Assembly: GCA_017607445.1 (NCBI GenBank)
Contig: JAEVHH010000002.1
Span: 992,001-1,056,000 of the forward strand
Source of the DNA: Histoplasma ohiense
Lineage: Eukaryota > Ascomycota > Eurotiomycetes > Onygenales > Ajellomycetaceae
Reading direction: 5' to 3'
Length of the DNA: 64,000 bases
Shown: piece by piece, positions 36,216-47,033 of the stretch
Position numbering within the stretch: the first letter of the stretch is position 1
Layout: each line of letters opens with the position of its first letter
Notes under the pieces: generated by a model
Told to the model about the DNA's origin: nothing
What the model saw: only the letters and a program-made list of their open reading frames with translations
Databases searched by the model: none
Position numbers and translations under genes: made by a program

Positions 36216-36281
36216 TAATGAAGAACAGGAAATCAACAAGACCCATCATGATCCCATATTTATTTGAATTTAATTGCGCCT

Positions 36282-36305
36282 GAGCGCCCGAGCGCCCGAG
36301 CGCCC
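36282..36305. repeat. 8-bp tandem repeat GAGCGCCC, 3 copies
   Basis: Three exact GC-rich units in AT-rich sequence. Confidence 0.9.
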
Positions 36306-36458
36306 ACCCCCGTCAGGTCTGCGGGAGGAAGAGAACCGCGACTTTTTCTAATGTGTGCTAAGTAAAGTAGTAAACAGGATTCGTAGAAACAACAGGAACA
36401 TCCATAACAGACAACTTTGTTGAAGCTTTAAAGGAGCAGGAGCATGAAGCATGAGAAG

Positions 36459-36460
<2 letters not shown>

Positions 36461-36492
<32 letters not shown>
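36461..36492. repeat. A32 homopolymer tract
   Basis: Unbroken run of 32 A in the 3' flank of the TBP gene. Confidence 0.9.
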
Positions 36493-36494
<2 letters not shown>

Positions 36495-36803
36495 AAAAGA
36501 AACACAGTCGCTATAACTCCATGTAAATGCACGATTGGAAAACAAAGACAGAAAATAACAAGGCAGATTCACTCCCATCAGTGCCGTGGTACTTTTCCTT
36601 CTTGTCGTTGGGCACAGCTAGCTCAAAGCAGAAATTATCATGTCCAACAAGCTGGGAGGGAACTACGTAATGCATGCTCCATTCAGAGCCGTATGATCGA
36701 TAAGAAAAAGAAAACTGTTAATACAAGGTGGTAAACAGAAGATCCGAGGTAATAGATAGGGTGTGATGGATTTGATGGGCTGCACAAGGAAGTGAGGGAG
36801 GCG

Positions 36804-37854
36804 TTAAACTTTGCGGAAGTCTTCAAATGAAATACGAGTCAGTATCAATCTAAATAGCGGGTGGTCTCAGCAGTAATTTGGATTCATAACACATACCAGT
36901 GAGGACGGGGTAGATCATTTCAAAGGCCTGATAGATCTCCTCTCGTACTTTGGCTCCCGTCAAAACAATCTTGCCACTGACGAAGATCAGTAAGACAATT
37001 TTCGGTTTCATCATACGATAAATGAGACCGGGGAAAAGTTCAGGTTCGTAGGAGCTGAAATTGTGATGGCGACTGGCAAGTCCCTCCAAGCGAATTGGAA
37101 ACTTAATATCGCAAGACCCGACAATGTTCTGGATTTTGAAGTCCGTAAACTTCGCGTTGAACCCCAGTTTCTGTATGATGCGCGCATATTTTTTCGAAGC
37201 GAGCTTGGAGTCATCTTCGGACTTCGCACCGGTAACGACCATTTTACCCGAGGCAAAAATAAGGGCGGTCGTCTTCGGTTCGCGAATGCGCATGATAACA
37301 GCAGCGAAACGCTATATAATATGAATTGTCTTAGCCATACTTTGTCATGGCTAATGTATCACATCCCCTGCAAACCAAAGGGAAGCAAGAGGAAGCCAAA
37401 AAAATTTAAAAAAAAAAGGTGCATCATATCAGTACCTTCGGGTTGTACTCCGCATTCCTAGCGTGAAGCGCAATGGTCTTCAAATCCAGACGGCAGTCAA
37501 GGTTGACCGTCGCAACAATATTTCTTAAAATATCAATGGACTGTTTAGCTTTCTGGTAAACCAGGACACCAAGAGCTATACTCACTGCAAAGTAGGCACA
37601 ATGCCGCTAACTCCAGGACCAGCACCAGCTCCAGGAGTTGCAGCAGGAGTTGCGGGAGTCACCCCGTTGCCAGTGGCAGTATTCCCCACGTGTAGTTGAT
37701 AATTCGATGGTTGCGATCCGTTCATCATGCCTGGGTCCTTCTCCGACGACGGTGGGGTCAGATCACCGGCACCCCCTGGGAACGATAACGAAGCTGGAGA
37801 AGTGAACGCCTTCGCCTGCTGCGCAGTCGAGGGATGTGTGGTAAGAGACTCCAT
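36804..37854 (-). CDS. spt15: TATA-binding protein (TBP)
   Basis: General transcription factor that binds the TATA box for Pol I, II and III (family knowledge). Four exons: 37586-37854, 37436-37523, 36897-37311 and a 17-nt last exon 36804-36820; 262 residues. The N-terminus (about 85 residues) is Ser/Pro/Gly/Ala-rich and non-conserved. The C-terminal saddle starts at GIVPTLQNIVATVNLDCRLD and contains the two direct repeats: [20 protein letters not shown], then EPELFPGLIYRMMKPKIVLL. The protein ends VLTDFRKV, where the last residues come from the 17-nt exon. Splice phases close exactly and family conservation is very high. Confidence 0.97.
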
Positions 37855-38662
37855 GTTGTGAGATGTGGTTTGAGGATTAGGTGCAATGGAAAGATGGATC
37901 AAGCTGTCGAACGACCTAGAACTTGGATAGTCTATGTACCGTAGCGTTAGCATGCCAAACTTTTTTCCCCGCGAAATGTAGCGGCAGCAGATTCCACCAT
38001 AGCAAAAAGGCTTGTAGCGACTGGATGCTCATATAATATTGAACCTCATGAAGGACTCCATGGAAATGATTGGAAGTAGATTTACAGGCCGGCTGAGATG
38101 AACCCACCAACTTGGCAAGACAAAAGAAGATGAGGTGTGGGGTGGAGCAGTATTTATATGTGGCTGGGGGAGGGAAGTAGTGGTGTTGGTGTTGGTGTTG
38201 TTGGTGAAGTTGAAATGAGGCAGAAGAGAAGTGAAGTTTAAAGCCGAAAAGGGTAAAAGAGGCTCTGCTGTGAAAACTTTAACAGGAGAAAACGTCCATA
38301 CCTTTTGGATAGGCGGGAGATGAACAACTTAATGTCTCCCCCGACAGTGCGACAACTAGACGACAACAACAACAACAACGGATCTACGCTGCGCTGCGTG
38401 GGATGCGTCGCGATGAAGAAGGTCGATGTTACCAAAGTTTCTTCCACTTCCACTTTGACGAATGCGCCGGATGATGTGATGTGTGTGTGTGGGGAGCGGG
38501 GGAACAAGGTATTAGAACAGTCTGATTCGTGCCGCTGAAAACGGATGCGCGAGGATGATAAAAGAGGACAATATCAAACGTCGAGACAGTGCCAGAAAGC
38601 CTCGACAAAGAAAGTGGTTTTCGGCAGGATCCAAGGCGGCCACGAGAGTAGATGAAACGGCC

Positions 38663-38694
38663 GCAAGATCGCAAGATCGCAAGATCGCAAGATC
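38663..38694. repeat. 8-bp tandem repeat GCAAGATC, 4 copies
   Basis: Four exact units, followed by diverged GCACGGTC/ACACGGTC units. Confidence 0.92.
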
Positions 38695-39503
38695 GCACGG
38701 TCACACGGTCGCAAGCAGAAACTGGAAGATTAAAAAGAGGTACAGGGAAAGCAGGAAGAACGAGATAATCAAATAAATATATCACTGGATGTGTGCTTAA
38801 GACGGCAATGACAGGGTGGTGTGGCCCGCCCTTGACAAGTGAATGCAGGAGCTGTCAGCGACCAAAAAGATACCGCGACGGCGAATTATTGTTTCCTTGA
38901 TCTAAACTTGTTGAAGGAGCGTAATGGTTTCCTTTGGCAAAAACCGCGAAGAATAGAAAATAAAACAACCAAACAAGAAAACCTAAGATAAAAGTTCTGT
39001 GCGGCTCCCCCTTTGCCTTTTTTTTTTTTTTGTTTCTTCTGCTGCTTTATATATATGATATATGCGACGCAATAACTTTTTGGTTCTTAAAACAAGACCT
39101 TGCAACTACTCTCCCTTTTTTTTTTTCTTGTGGTTTGGCGTGAGCCGGGGATGAACACGCCTCCGTCACTCTCTGGAATACGAGAAAAGGAGAAGAGGAG
39201 AAGAGAGGAGAGGAGAGGAAAATACGGCGGAATCTATGCCTCCGGGCGGGGTGGAACGAGGAGGGACAGAGAGGACCAAAGGACGACCAAAGAGTCGGCG
39301 TGGTTGATGTTCCGGACAGTGCCAAGACCAACAGCAGGACTCCAGACAAGAACCAGAAACTGGGAGGACGCCTGCTTTTATACCCCGCCGGATTCCCCGT
39401 CCGTGTGGCCAAAGACCAGCGTGGCCACACGGGCTTTGCCGTTGCGCACACGGCCCTCGCCACCCCCTTTACCGTACCAGCACCGTCGTCCTCCCGCCCT
39501 GGG

Positions 39504-39750
39504 ATTGGGCCGCTGCATCAGGTGCTGCTTCAAAGCGGCGTCGCTCACTTGCCTCATTGGGCCAGTCATTGGTTGGCGTGCCAAGGTAGGAAGCTCCATG
39601 GCCCACTTTTACAGGCGGCATGATTGGATCGCCGGACTACTCGGCGCCAGTGACGCCAATCAGCGGCTTGATCACTCACATTTTCTGCTCCCACTAGGGC
39701 CGGCCAGGGTTGCTCTGCGTTCAATGTTGCCATTCCCCGTTCCGGATTGG
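39504..39750. promoter_or_regulatory. cluster of six CCAAT boxes
   Basis: CCAAT or its complement ATTGG starts at 39504, 39556, 39568, 39623, 39656 and 39746; another CCAAT is at 40281. Chance expectation in 247 bp is about 0.5. CCAAT is bound by the Hap/CBC complex in fungi (family knowledge). No gene start is recognised close by. Confidence 0.5.
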
Positions 39751-41081
39751 TCCGGATGGTTTGAGTCAGACCCACACCAACCTTGCTAAGCCCGACGTGA
39801 CGACGCAGTTCAATGCCATGCCAGGCCCCCTTCCAGGATTCCATGATTCAGCGGTATTTTTTATTGACTTCCTACAGGTAGGTAGGGAGCCACCGTTGGA
39901 ATCCCGAGAATACCCTGAAGCCGCAAGAATGCCCAGAAAGGGGGAACCTGCAGTGCTTTGCATACTACCTACCCGATGTACTCCGTAATTTCCCTGCTTT
40001 TGAGAAATGGATTTAGCCTGGCAACAGAGGAAATAAATGCTGCCGTTTCATGGAGTTTTCTCGGACCTTTTGCTCACGCCTCCGACAGAACTGCCGCCAG
40101 TAGTCCAGGAGGCGTCCAGGAGGCGTCGGACCAAACAGAGAATCCCGGCTTGGTGCTGCTTTACTGCAGCAGACTTGGAAACAAAGCGCGGCTCTTGTTT
40201 GGGTCTTGGCGGATCGCTCTCTCTGACTCCCGGTCATGTCAAGGCTGGGGAACGCCGAGTATGTGCACGCTGCACACGCACCAATCAGGGCGCCGTTCTG
40301 GCTCCGTTCCGTGGATCCTCTCCCAGTCTCTGAGCAGTTTCCTTTCACGTGAAGTGTTGGATGCTAACCGCCGGCTGCGACCGTTGGTTGTCATTGCTCT
40401 GACATTGCTCTGACCCGTAATCCACTCTCCTTCTCGACGCCGTTCATCAGCTTGGATGTTGGGGCTATTTGAGCAATGATAGCGGCATGTTTGACGGATG
40501 AGGACGAGGCCAGCTGAGAATAAAGGGCTTCTTCCTTCCTCTCGTTATCCTTGGATCATTCTTCCCAGCAGACTTCTTGTTGCGATGGGGACCTTTCAAA
40601 ACGCCAACAAAACCAACCCCGTTCACCAGGCCAGGCTCTTGTTGACCTTTCAGGTGAGTTTGGAAACCCATCCGTGATTCTCATCCTAACTTTTACTACT
40701 GGAAACGTTTCCGGAAGGAAGCAGCTCAGAGACACTGGCCAACAAGGCTGAGTGAATGAGCGAGTGAGCAATAAACGACTTGGGAATTGCCTCAAGACGA
40801 ATTACACGGGCTACATGTGGGATCGTGACTTGGACAAAACCAACTCACCGTGTTCCCTCAACTTCGAATCGGTTGTTGCCTCAGAAGTTACTTTTTAATT
40901 TTTTTTTATTTTATTATATGCGCTGGATTGGATCCAGACTAGGCCGTTTGTATACAACAACTTACACAACTCCTCCCGTCCCAACTACCTCTGAGCGACA
41001 ACGAAAGTATTCGTACAGGTCACTCTGCGCTGTGTACATCCTGCAACCGCCCGAACGAAAGCAATCGCAAACCCGCCCGCA

Positions 41082-41128
41082 ATGCCCACAATGCCCACAC
41101 GGCCCACAAGGCCCACACGGCCACAAGC
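41082..41128. repeat. imperfect 9-bp repeat (GCCCACAAT/GCCCACACG/GCCCACAAG)
   Basis: About five imperfect units in tandem, non-coding as far as I can tell. Confidence 0.8.
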
Positions 41129-43112
41129 CCCAAATGGGCCATCCATCCCCTCTCACCAACAAGGTTATTTCCAAATCAGAACAGAACCTGGGGGGAAAGT
41201 ATAGAAAGGATATACCCTCTGTCGATATTTGCTGGAGATACGGTCGCATCCACGAAGAATCTACTTTTTCGGTGACGCAGGTAAAGGAGTTGAAATTGCG
41301 GTAATTTCTTTTTTATTGCGACCCTATTTTCTTTGTTTTATTGATTTTTTTTTTTTTTGGGGGGGGTCTTTCAACTTCCCGACCTGCCGTTCCCCGCGAA
41401 TTCTATCACTTCTGGGCCCAGCTTCAAATTTCAGTCCAGGTTTCTTTTTTTTCTGAGGAGCAATTGACGCCTAAAAGGCTGAAATTTTCTTCATAGCTCC
41501 AATTTGTTTTTTCAAAAGAATTTTGAAGGTTCTTTTAAGTTTTGATTCTTTTTTTTTTTTTTTTTTTGAAACAAAAAGTGAAGAATGCACAGTACTTCAC
41601 ATCCACCAGACGTCATACGTAGGGAACATTTCCTTTCGACCGTCAGCATCATTTAGAAGGCATGTAATTCGTTGTCTTCGGCGATGGCTAAGCGATCTGG
41701 TTCCTGCTGGTTGATTTCGTTCCTAAATGCTGACGGAAATCTCGTTTTCCATGATCCACGCGGCCCCACTTATGGTAAATACGAAGCGGCTTTTTTTCTC
41801 CATGGGAACAAAACACTGCAAGCGATCTATAATCTTACTTGCCCTAGTTATATACACCTGTTGATGAAAATTCATGTGATTCCGGGCAAGAGGAGTGAGA
41901 ATGCCTGCGATACTTATCATCAATGCTTCGGCGGATGGAGGCCGTGACACCGTGACCCGCAAATTTGCATAATGAATGTAGCCTGTAGGGCCCCAGAGAG
42001 ACCAGGGACTTGGCGCTTCCGAAACCAGTCGTGGACTCCTGGCCTTCCGTCGCCCGTTTGTGGATGTTATTTTGGACTGGAGCTTCTAGACTTCAAACCT
42101 TAGGCAACAGCTGTCTTTCCTTTTGCGGTGAAAACAAATTTTCTGCTGGGAAGATGGAAATGATGGATGATTGCTGAAAGGGAGGCTTTGCAGGCAGCAG
42201 TCGCCAATTTTTTTTTTTTTTTTTTCCCGCTCGGTTTTCTTTGATTCGTGCGTTGGATTGCGCACCCCCATCATCAGGCCTCCAATGGTTGGGGTACTTG
42301 TCCATTTTCTCCAGGTGCATCCTCATTTGGAACAGCTTTTGACACCGTGCAATTGAGACATGTGACAGGCCAAGGCGGCTTCGACGGGCCTTCAGCAGGG
42401 GCTAACATGGGCTAACATGCTCATTCACATGCAGGTAAGGGACTTTGGATCGGACGATGAAATGGACTGTCTTGATCTGGGGATGTCGTGGGGTAAAAGG
42501 CACCTGAAAAATCAAACTAGCTTTTATGTCTGGAGGGTAAATTGCTTTCAATTTCACCGCTTCGAATAGACGATTTGTATGTCCCAAATTCCTTGGTCCC
42601 AACTGAAAACCTGCTATCTCATATCCCAGCGGGATACTATTTAAGACGGATATGTATTCTGGCATTGTGTATTGTGTTGAAAAAAAAAAAAAAAAAGGCC
42701 CGGTCTTGACCTATATGGAAAAGACGTTCAATCTCGAGGGGCTGGGGAGCAAGTAACGAAAAAGGAAGTGCATTTCCTCAAGTTAATGAGAATATCAAAT
42801 AGATACATATACATATATGCATATACCCTCCACATCAAAAGATATCGAAACAGGGTCTTGCTTCTTCCCACTCACTCACCCACTCAACCAGAGCAACCGC
42901 ATTCATTCATTCATTCACTGAAATTTCCTCCCCCCCGTCAAGACAACATACCCTTTTACCCTTTTACGATTGTGAAACTCTACTCTTTATATAGCGAGGC
43001 ATTCCCAAAAAGAGGCCTGGGTTCGTTGTTCTTGTTCTTGTTATTGTTATTGTTATTATTGGTGGCAAACTGATTCGCAGCATCGCAATCCAGGGACCCG
43101 AAACTGTTGCTT

Positions 43113-43152
43113 GCTCTCTCTCTCTCTCTCTCTCTCACATATATATATATAT
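43113..43152. repeat. compound (CT)n(AT)n microsatellite
   Basis: About 12 CT units followed by about seven AT units. Confidence 0.85.
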
Positions 43153-43721
43153 ACAATATTTAAGAGAACTGACGGCAGAGGCTAGTCTTGAGCATTGTTC
43201 CGGAAACATTCGAGAAGAGAGAAGATCAGTATCTATTTTTCTTACCCCAGTCATCTCGGACGTTCTGCTCAGATTCGCCGATCTGATAGGAAGATCTTGT
43301 TGATCACTCTTTCATAGTACGGATACGTCTGTATGCATGGAACTATCGATGGTCAGAAGGAAGCTCTCGTTTGCTTTCTGTGGACGGGGTTTCTTCAATG
43401 GGTATGTGTATTACTGATTCATTCTTTTTCCTTGGGGCAAATAAATACTCCTTCTGATTGACTGAATTGCAATCCAGCATCCAAATCGACAGAGCGCGCG
43501 GCACATATGCTTTGGCTGAATCCCGGTAAAAGTCCTCAACCTGCATATCTCCAGCCCGGTCCAAGCCTCCCCGTGGTATATATATATATATAATTTACTG
43601 CCAGGTTATCATGAAGCGAATCTAAACCAAAAAAAATTCCATATTGTAGAACCAAACAACTATCTCAAGCAATCGTTGCGTGGCGGATATGCAAATTGCG
43701 AACAAAAAATTGATAGAAAAT

Positions 43722-43792
43722 GGACGCTGCCGGAATCGAACCGGCGACCCCGTCAATGCGAATGACATATTATACCACTAAACCAAGCGCCC
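43722..43792 (-). tRNA. tRNA-Ala (anticodon CGC)
   Basis: 71 nt, no intron. The minus strand folds into a cloverleaf: acceptor GGGCGCT / AGCGTCC, anticodon stem TGTCA / TGACG with loop TTCGCAT, and T arm GCCGG-TTCGATT-CCGGC. The anticodon CGC reads GCG (Ala). The acceptor stem contains the G3-U70 wobble pair, the alanine identity element, which supports the call independently. A-box TGGTTTAGTGG and B-box GGTTCGATTCC are present. A TTTT run just downstream (43714-43720 on the complementary strand) can terminate Pol III. Confidence 0.96.
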
Positions 43793-43919
43793 AGTTAACT
43801 GACAATGAGTCCACAGATTCCATCCTATCTACCATGCATGAAATACGCCCTCCAACCAAATGTTTCAAATGTTTGCCAACCGTAGGAATTATTCCCTGAT
43901 TTCCTTCTTCCGCTCTCTC

Positions 43920-43942
43920 ATTGGCTGAGGGGCAGTCCTCGG
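43920..43942. promoter_or_regulatory. CCAAT box and CCTCGG (FarA/FarB-type) element upstream of ETF-QO
   Basis: ATTGG at 43920-43924 (CCAAT on the minus strand) and CCTCGG at 43937-43942 lie about 120-145 bp before the ETF-QO ATG. CCTCGG is the fatty-acid-response element bound by FarA/FarB in Aspergillus nidulans (family knowledge). Function here is inference. Confidence 0.4.
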
Positions 43943-44064
43943 TTGTTGACGGCAATATTTCCCCAGTTGCTCAGGTTTCGGCGAATCCAAGCCCACACTA
44001 TTCATACCAACACTTATAACCGGAGGTGGTCTGTTGAACTCCTGTTGCTTGCACACAACACACA

Positions 44065-46167
44065 ATGGCTTCGCAGACCACCTTGCTACTACCTCTCTTG
44101 AGGCGTGAACTTGTTCCCATCTGTCCGCGCTCCTGGGCCACTGATGTGCTGAAATCTTCCACTTGCGCCTATTCCCGCCACCCCACAAGACTCGTCGGAT
44201 CAAGTCCACGGCGAATAGTCCATCAACGTCCTTTCTCAGCGCAAACTGTTTATTTAAGCCAGAAAAAACGGGACTTTTCGAGCACGCTACAGAGGCGGTT
44301 TGCTAGCGATTCCGACAGCTTTGATCCTTCCCGAATTGAACGTGAATCGGACAGCGTCGATGTGTGCATTGTTGGCGGTGGTGCGTCTTCTTTCTTTTTT
44401 TTTTCGCTCTTTGTTTCGAATAGCACGAGGGCTGACTCGACACCACTTCATGTGAGATGATAGGCCCCGCGGGACTCGCCGCAGCTATCCGGCTGAAAAA
44501 AATTGCAAACGAAGCGGGCAATGAAGACTTCCGGGTTATGCTTTTGGAAAAAGCCGGCGAGATTGGGGATCATATAGTGTCCGGCAATGTTTTGGAACCG
44601 AGTGCGATGAACGAATTATTTCCCGACTGGCTATCGGAAGACAACCCCTCGAGATTCGAACATGCCACGCCTGCGAAATCGGATAGAATGCGTTTCCTTA
44701 CAAAGAAACATGCTATCCCAATCCCCTGCCCCCCTCAGATGAATAACCACGGCAATTACATTATCAGCCTAAGCCAGCTCTGCAAATGGCTGGGAGAGCG
44801 CGCAGAAGAGGTTGGCGTTGAATTATACCCCGGGTTCGCCGCGAGTGAGGTGCTCTATGAGACGGATGGATCTGTCAAAGGAGTTGCAACTAACGACCTT
44901 GGAATTGGGCGGGATGGAAAGCCTAAGGACTCCTTCGAACGAGGGATGGAGTTCCATGCTAGAGTCACGTTACTTGCCGAGGGATGCCATGGGAGCTTGA
45001 CAAAGCAGGTCATCAGGAAATTCGACTTGCGGCGGGATAGCCAGCCTCAAACCTATGGATTGGGCTTGAAGGAGGTTTGGGAGATTCAGCCCGAAAAATT
45101 CCGGAAAGGGGAAATCCTCCATACAATGGGTTATCCATTGCCGAAAGATGCATATGGAGGGTCGTTCTTGTATCATTTTGGCGATAACATGGTTAGTCTC
45201 GGCCTGGTTGTCGGCCTTGATTATCCCAATCCCTGGTTATCGCCGTATGGGGAATTCCAGAAATTAAAACATCATCCCCTTATCAAATCTGTTTTGGAGG
45301 GCGGGAAATGCATATCCTACGGAGCTCGCGCGCTTGTCGAGGGGGGCTTCCAGTCTATACCGAAATGCGCTTTTCCAGGTGGCGCGTTGATCGGAGATAG
45401 CGCTGGGTTTATGAATGTTCCTAAAGTCAAAGGCACACACACTGCTATGAGATCAGGTATGCTAGCTGCGGAGGCAGCATATTCTGCACTTGTGAATACC
45501 GACAGTGGAAGCGTCTTCCTGTACGACTATGAAGATGGACTTCGAAACTCCACTATCTGGAAAGAACTTAAGGAAGTGCGGAACATGCGCCCTTCATTCT
45601 CCACTCCTTTAGGGATTTACGGTGGTATTGTGTACTCCGGCATAGAAGCATATATCTTCCGTGGCAAGATGCCCTGGACTCTGAAACACCATGGTACAGA
45701 TCCCGATTCCACCAAGGCTGCCTCCGAGTGCGAGAAAATCGAGTATCCCAAACCAGACGGGGTTATTAGTTTTGACATCTTAACAAGCGTTAGCCGCACT
45801 GGCACAAATCATGAGGAAGACCAACCGGTCCACCTTCAAGTCAAGGACTGGGACAAACATGCGGAGGAGTGTTATCCAAAATATCAAGGGGTTGAGAATA
45901 GGTTTTGCCCCGCCGGGGTCTATGAGTACGTCGAGGATCCAAGTAAGAAGTTGGGTGTGCGCTTCCAAATAAATGCGCAAAAGTAAGTTTTGCAAACCCC
46001 CCACTGTCTAATATGTAATATAGTCTGTTCATGAAGGCCCGCTAACAAACAAACCTCCTTTTTCCAGCTGCATCCACTGTAAAACTTGCGACATCAAGGT
46101 ACCGACTCAGGACATCAATTGGCAGACTCCTCAAGGTGGGGAGGGCCCGAAATATTACCTCACCTAG
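44065..46167 (+). CDS. cir2: electron transfer flavoprotein-ubiquinone oxidoreductase (ETF-QO), mitochondrial
   Basis: Passes electrons from ETF, reduced by acyl-CoA and amino-acid dehydrogenases, to ubiquinone at the inner mitochondrial membrane. Exons 44065-44380, 44464-45982 and 46068-46167 give 644 residues. The N-terminus is a long Arg/Ser-rich presequence (about 85 residues). The FAD motif is rebuilt across intron 1: DVCIVGGGPAGLAAAIRLKK. Then come GDHIVSGNVLEPSAMNELFP, LAEGCHGSLTKQ, ALIGDSAGFMNVPKVKGTHT and RPSFSTPLGIYGGIVYSG. The 4Fe-4S cysteines are in NRFCPAGVYEY and, across intron 2, NCIHCKTCDIKVPTQDINW. The protein ends GGEGPKYYLT, the usual ETF-QO terminus. Length matches the family. 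Confidence 0.96.
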
Positions 46168-47033
46168 AAAGCTATCTATAACGTTATTTCTTTCCCAGCT
46201 CAAATGCTGATTTTTCTTTCCTTTCTTTCCTTGAAACTGGGTCCAATCATCGCCAAATCTTTGATAGAGGCATCACTTGTTGGTTACGTGTTGTATATTA
46301 CTATTCCCATTCCGCGTTTCCTGTCTGTTCTTTTCCCACTATCATCACTAAAATGTATTTTGTGTAGCTAGTACATACTGTATTGCTAGAGATGAATTCA
46401 GTCTTGGATCTAAAATCAGGGAAAGCTGTAGAAAGGCGGAAACAGGGCGAAAACTTCAAAGAAATCGGGTGTTGTTGTTTATTTTCAACAAACATCCGTT
46501 CAGATCTCGAATCAGGAAAAAACATGATCTTCAACAGAAAGATCCATCCCGGCCTGCTAACATAGCCAAGGCACACGTTTTGTATGGAGTAGTAGTAGTC
46601 AAAGTGAGGCAATCAGCCCAAGTCAACGGGTGTGTGTATTCTGCCGTTTGACCGCCTTTTCAGCCTCGTTCTCTCAACGCCAACTCTTCCATCTCTTTGC
46701 TACGACAACAACCATTCATCCACGGCGTCTCTCGTTCTGAAGCGCTTTTAGCCATACTGACGTTTCCATCTCTGGACGGAATATTCCACCCGCCGATCCA
46801 ATTTTATATAAAGCTGGCCAGGCTACCCAAATACTGCTTTGGTAACCTGGAAAGGACCGCTCCAGTATCCCTGGTCTCTTTTTTCGCTCTCGTTGTCGTC
46901 GCACTGTTAAGCGTCTTGAGGATTTTCGCACAAAAACAACTTTCACACCCTTTCAGGATATCCTGTTCCCTTCTTTCATTCGCCTCTGCGATTTTGTGTT
47001 CTTAGGATACACTATCGCATTCGACTGCCCGCC
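46168..47033. other. intergenic region between ETF-QO and the SR protein gene
   Basis: 866 bp. Left part is the AT-rich ETF-QO 3' UTR. The right part, with TATATAA at about 46805-46811, is the promoter and leader of the SR protein. No gene is seen. Confidence 0.5.

Larger units (their letters stand above)
35432..36803. other. 1.4-kb convergent intergenic region with long poly(A) tracts
   Basis: Between the convergent FAD oxidase and TBP genes. Contains TACTCCGTA (35917), an A34 run (36176-36209), three GAGCGCCC units (36282-36305) and an A32 run (36461-36492). No gene is seen. Confidence 0.6.
37855..43721. other. 5.9-kb region without a recognisable protein gene
   Basis: Spans the TBP promoter to the tRNA gene. 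Visible contents are an AAC trinucleotide run near 38363, a 4-copy 8-bp repeat (38663-38694), a dense CCAAT-box cluster (39504-39750) in GC-richer sequence, TACTCCGTA (39979) and two-copy 10-11-bp duplications at 40104, 40392 and 42399. A 9-bp GCCCACAA-type repeat lies near 41082-41128, with T/A homopolymers and CT and AT microsatellites at 43113-43152. Open frames of up to 229 codons occur, but none resembles a known family and none shows clear introns. Confidence 0.5.
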
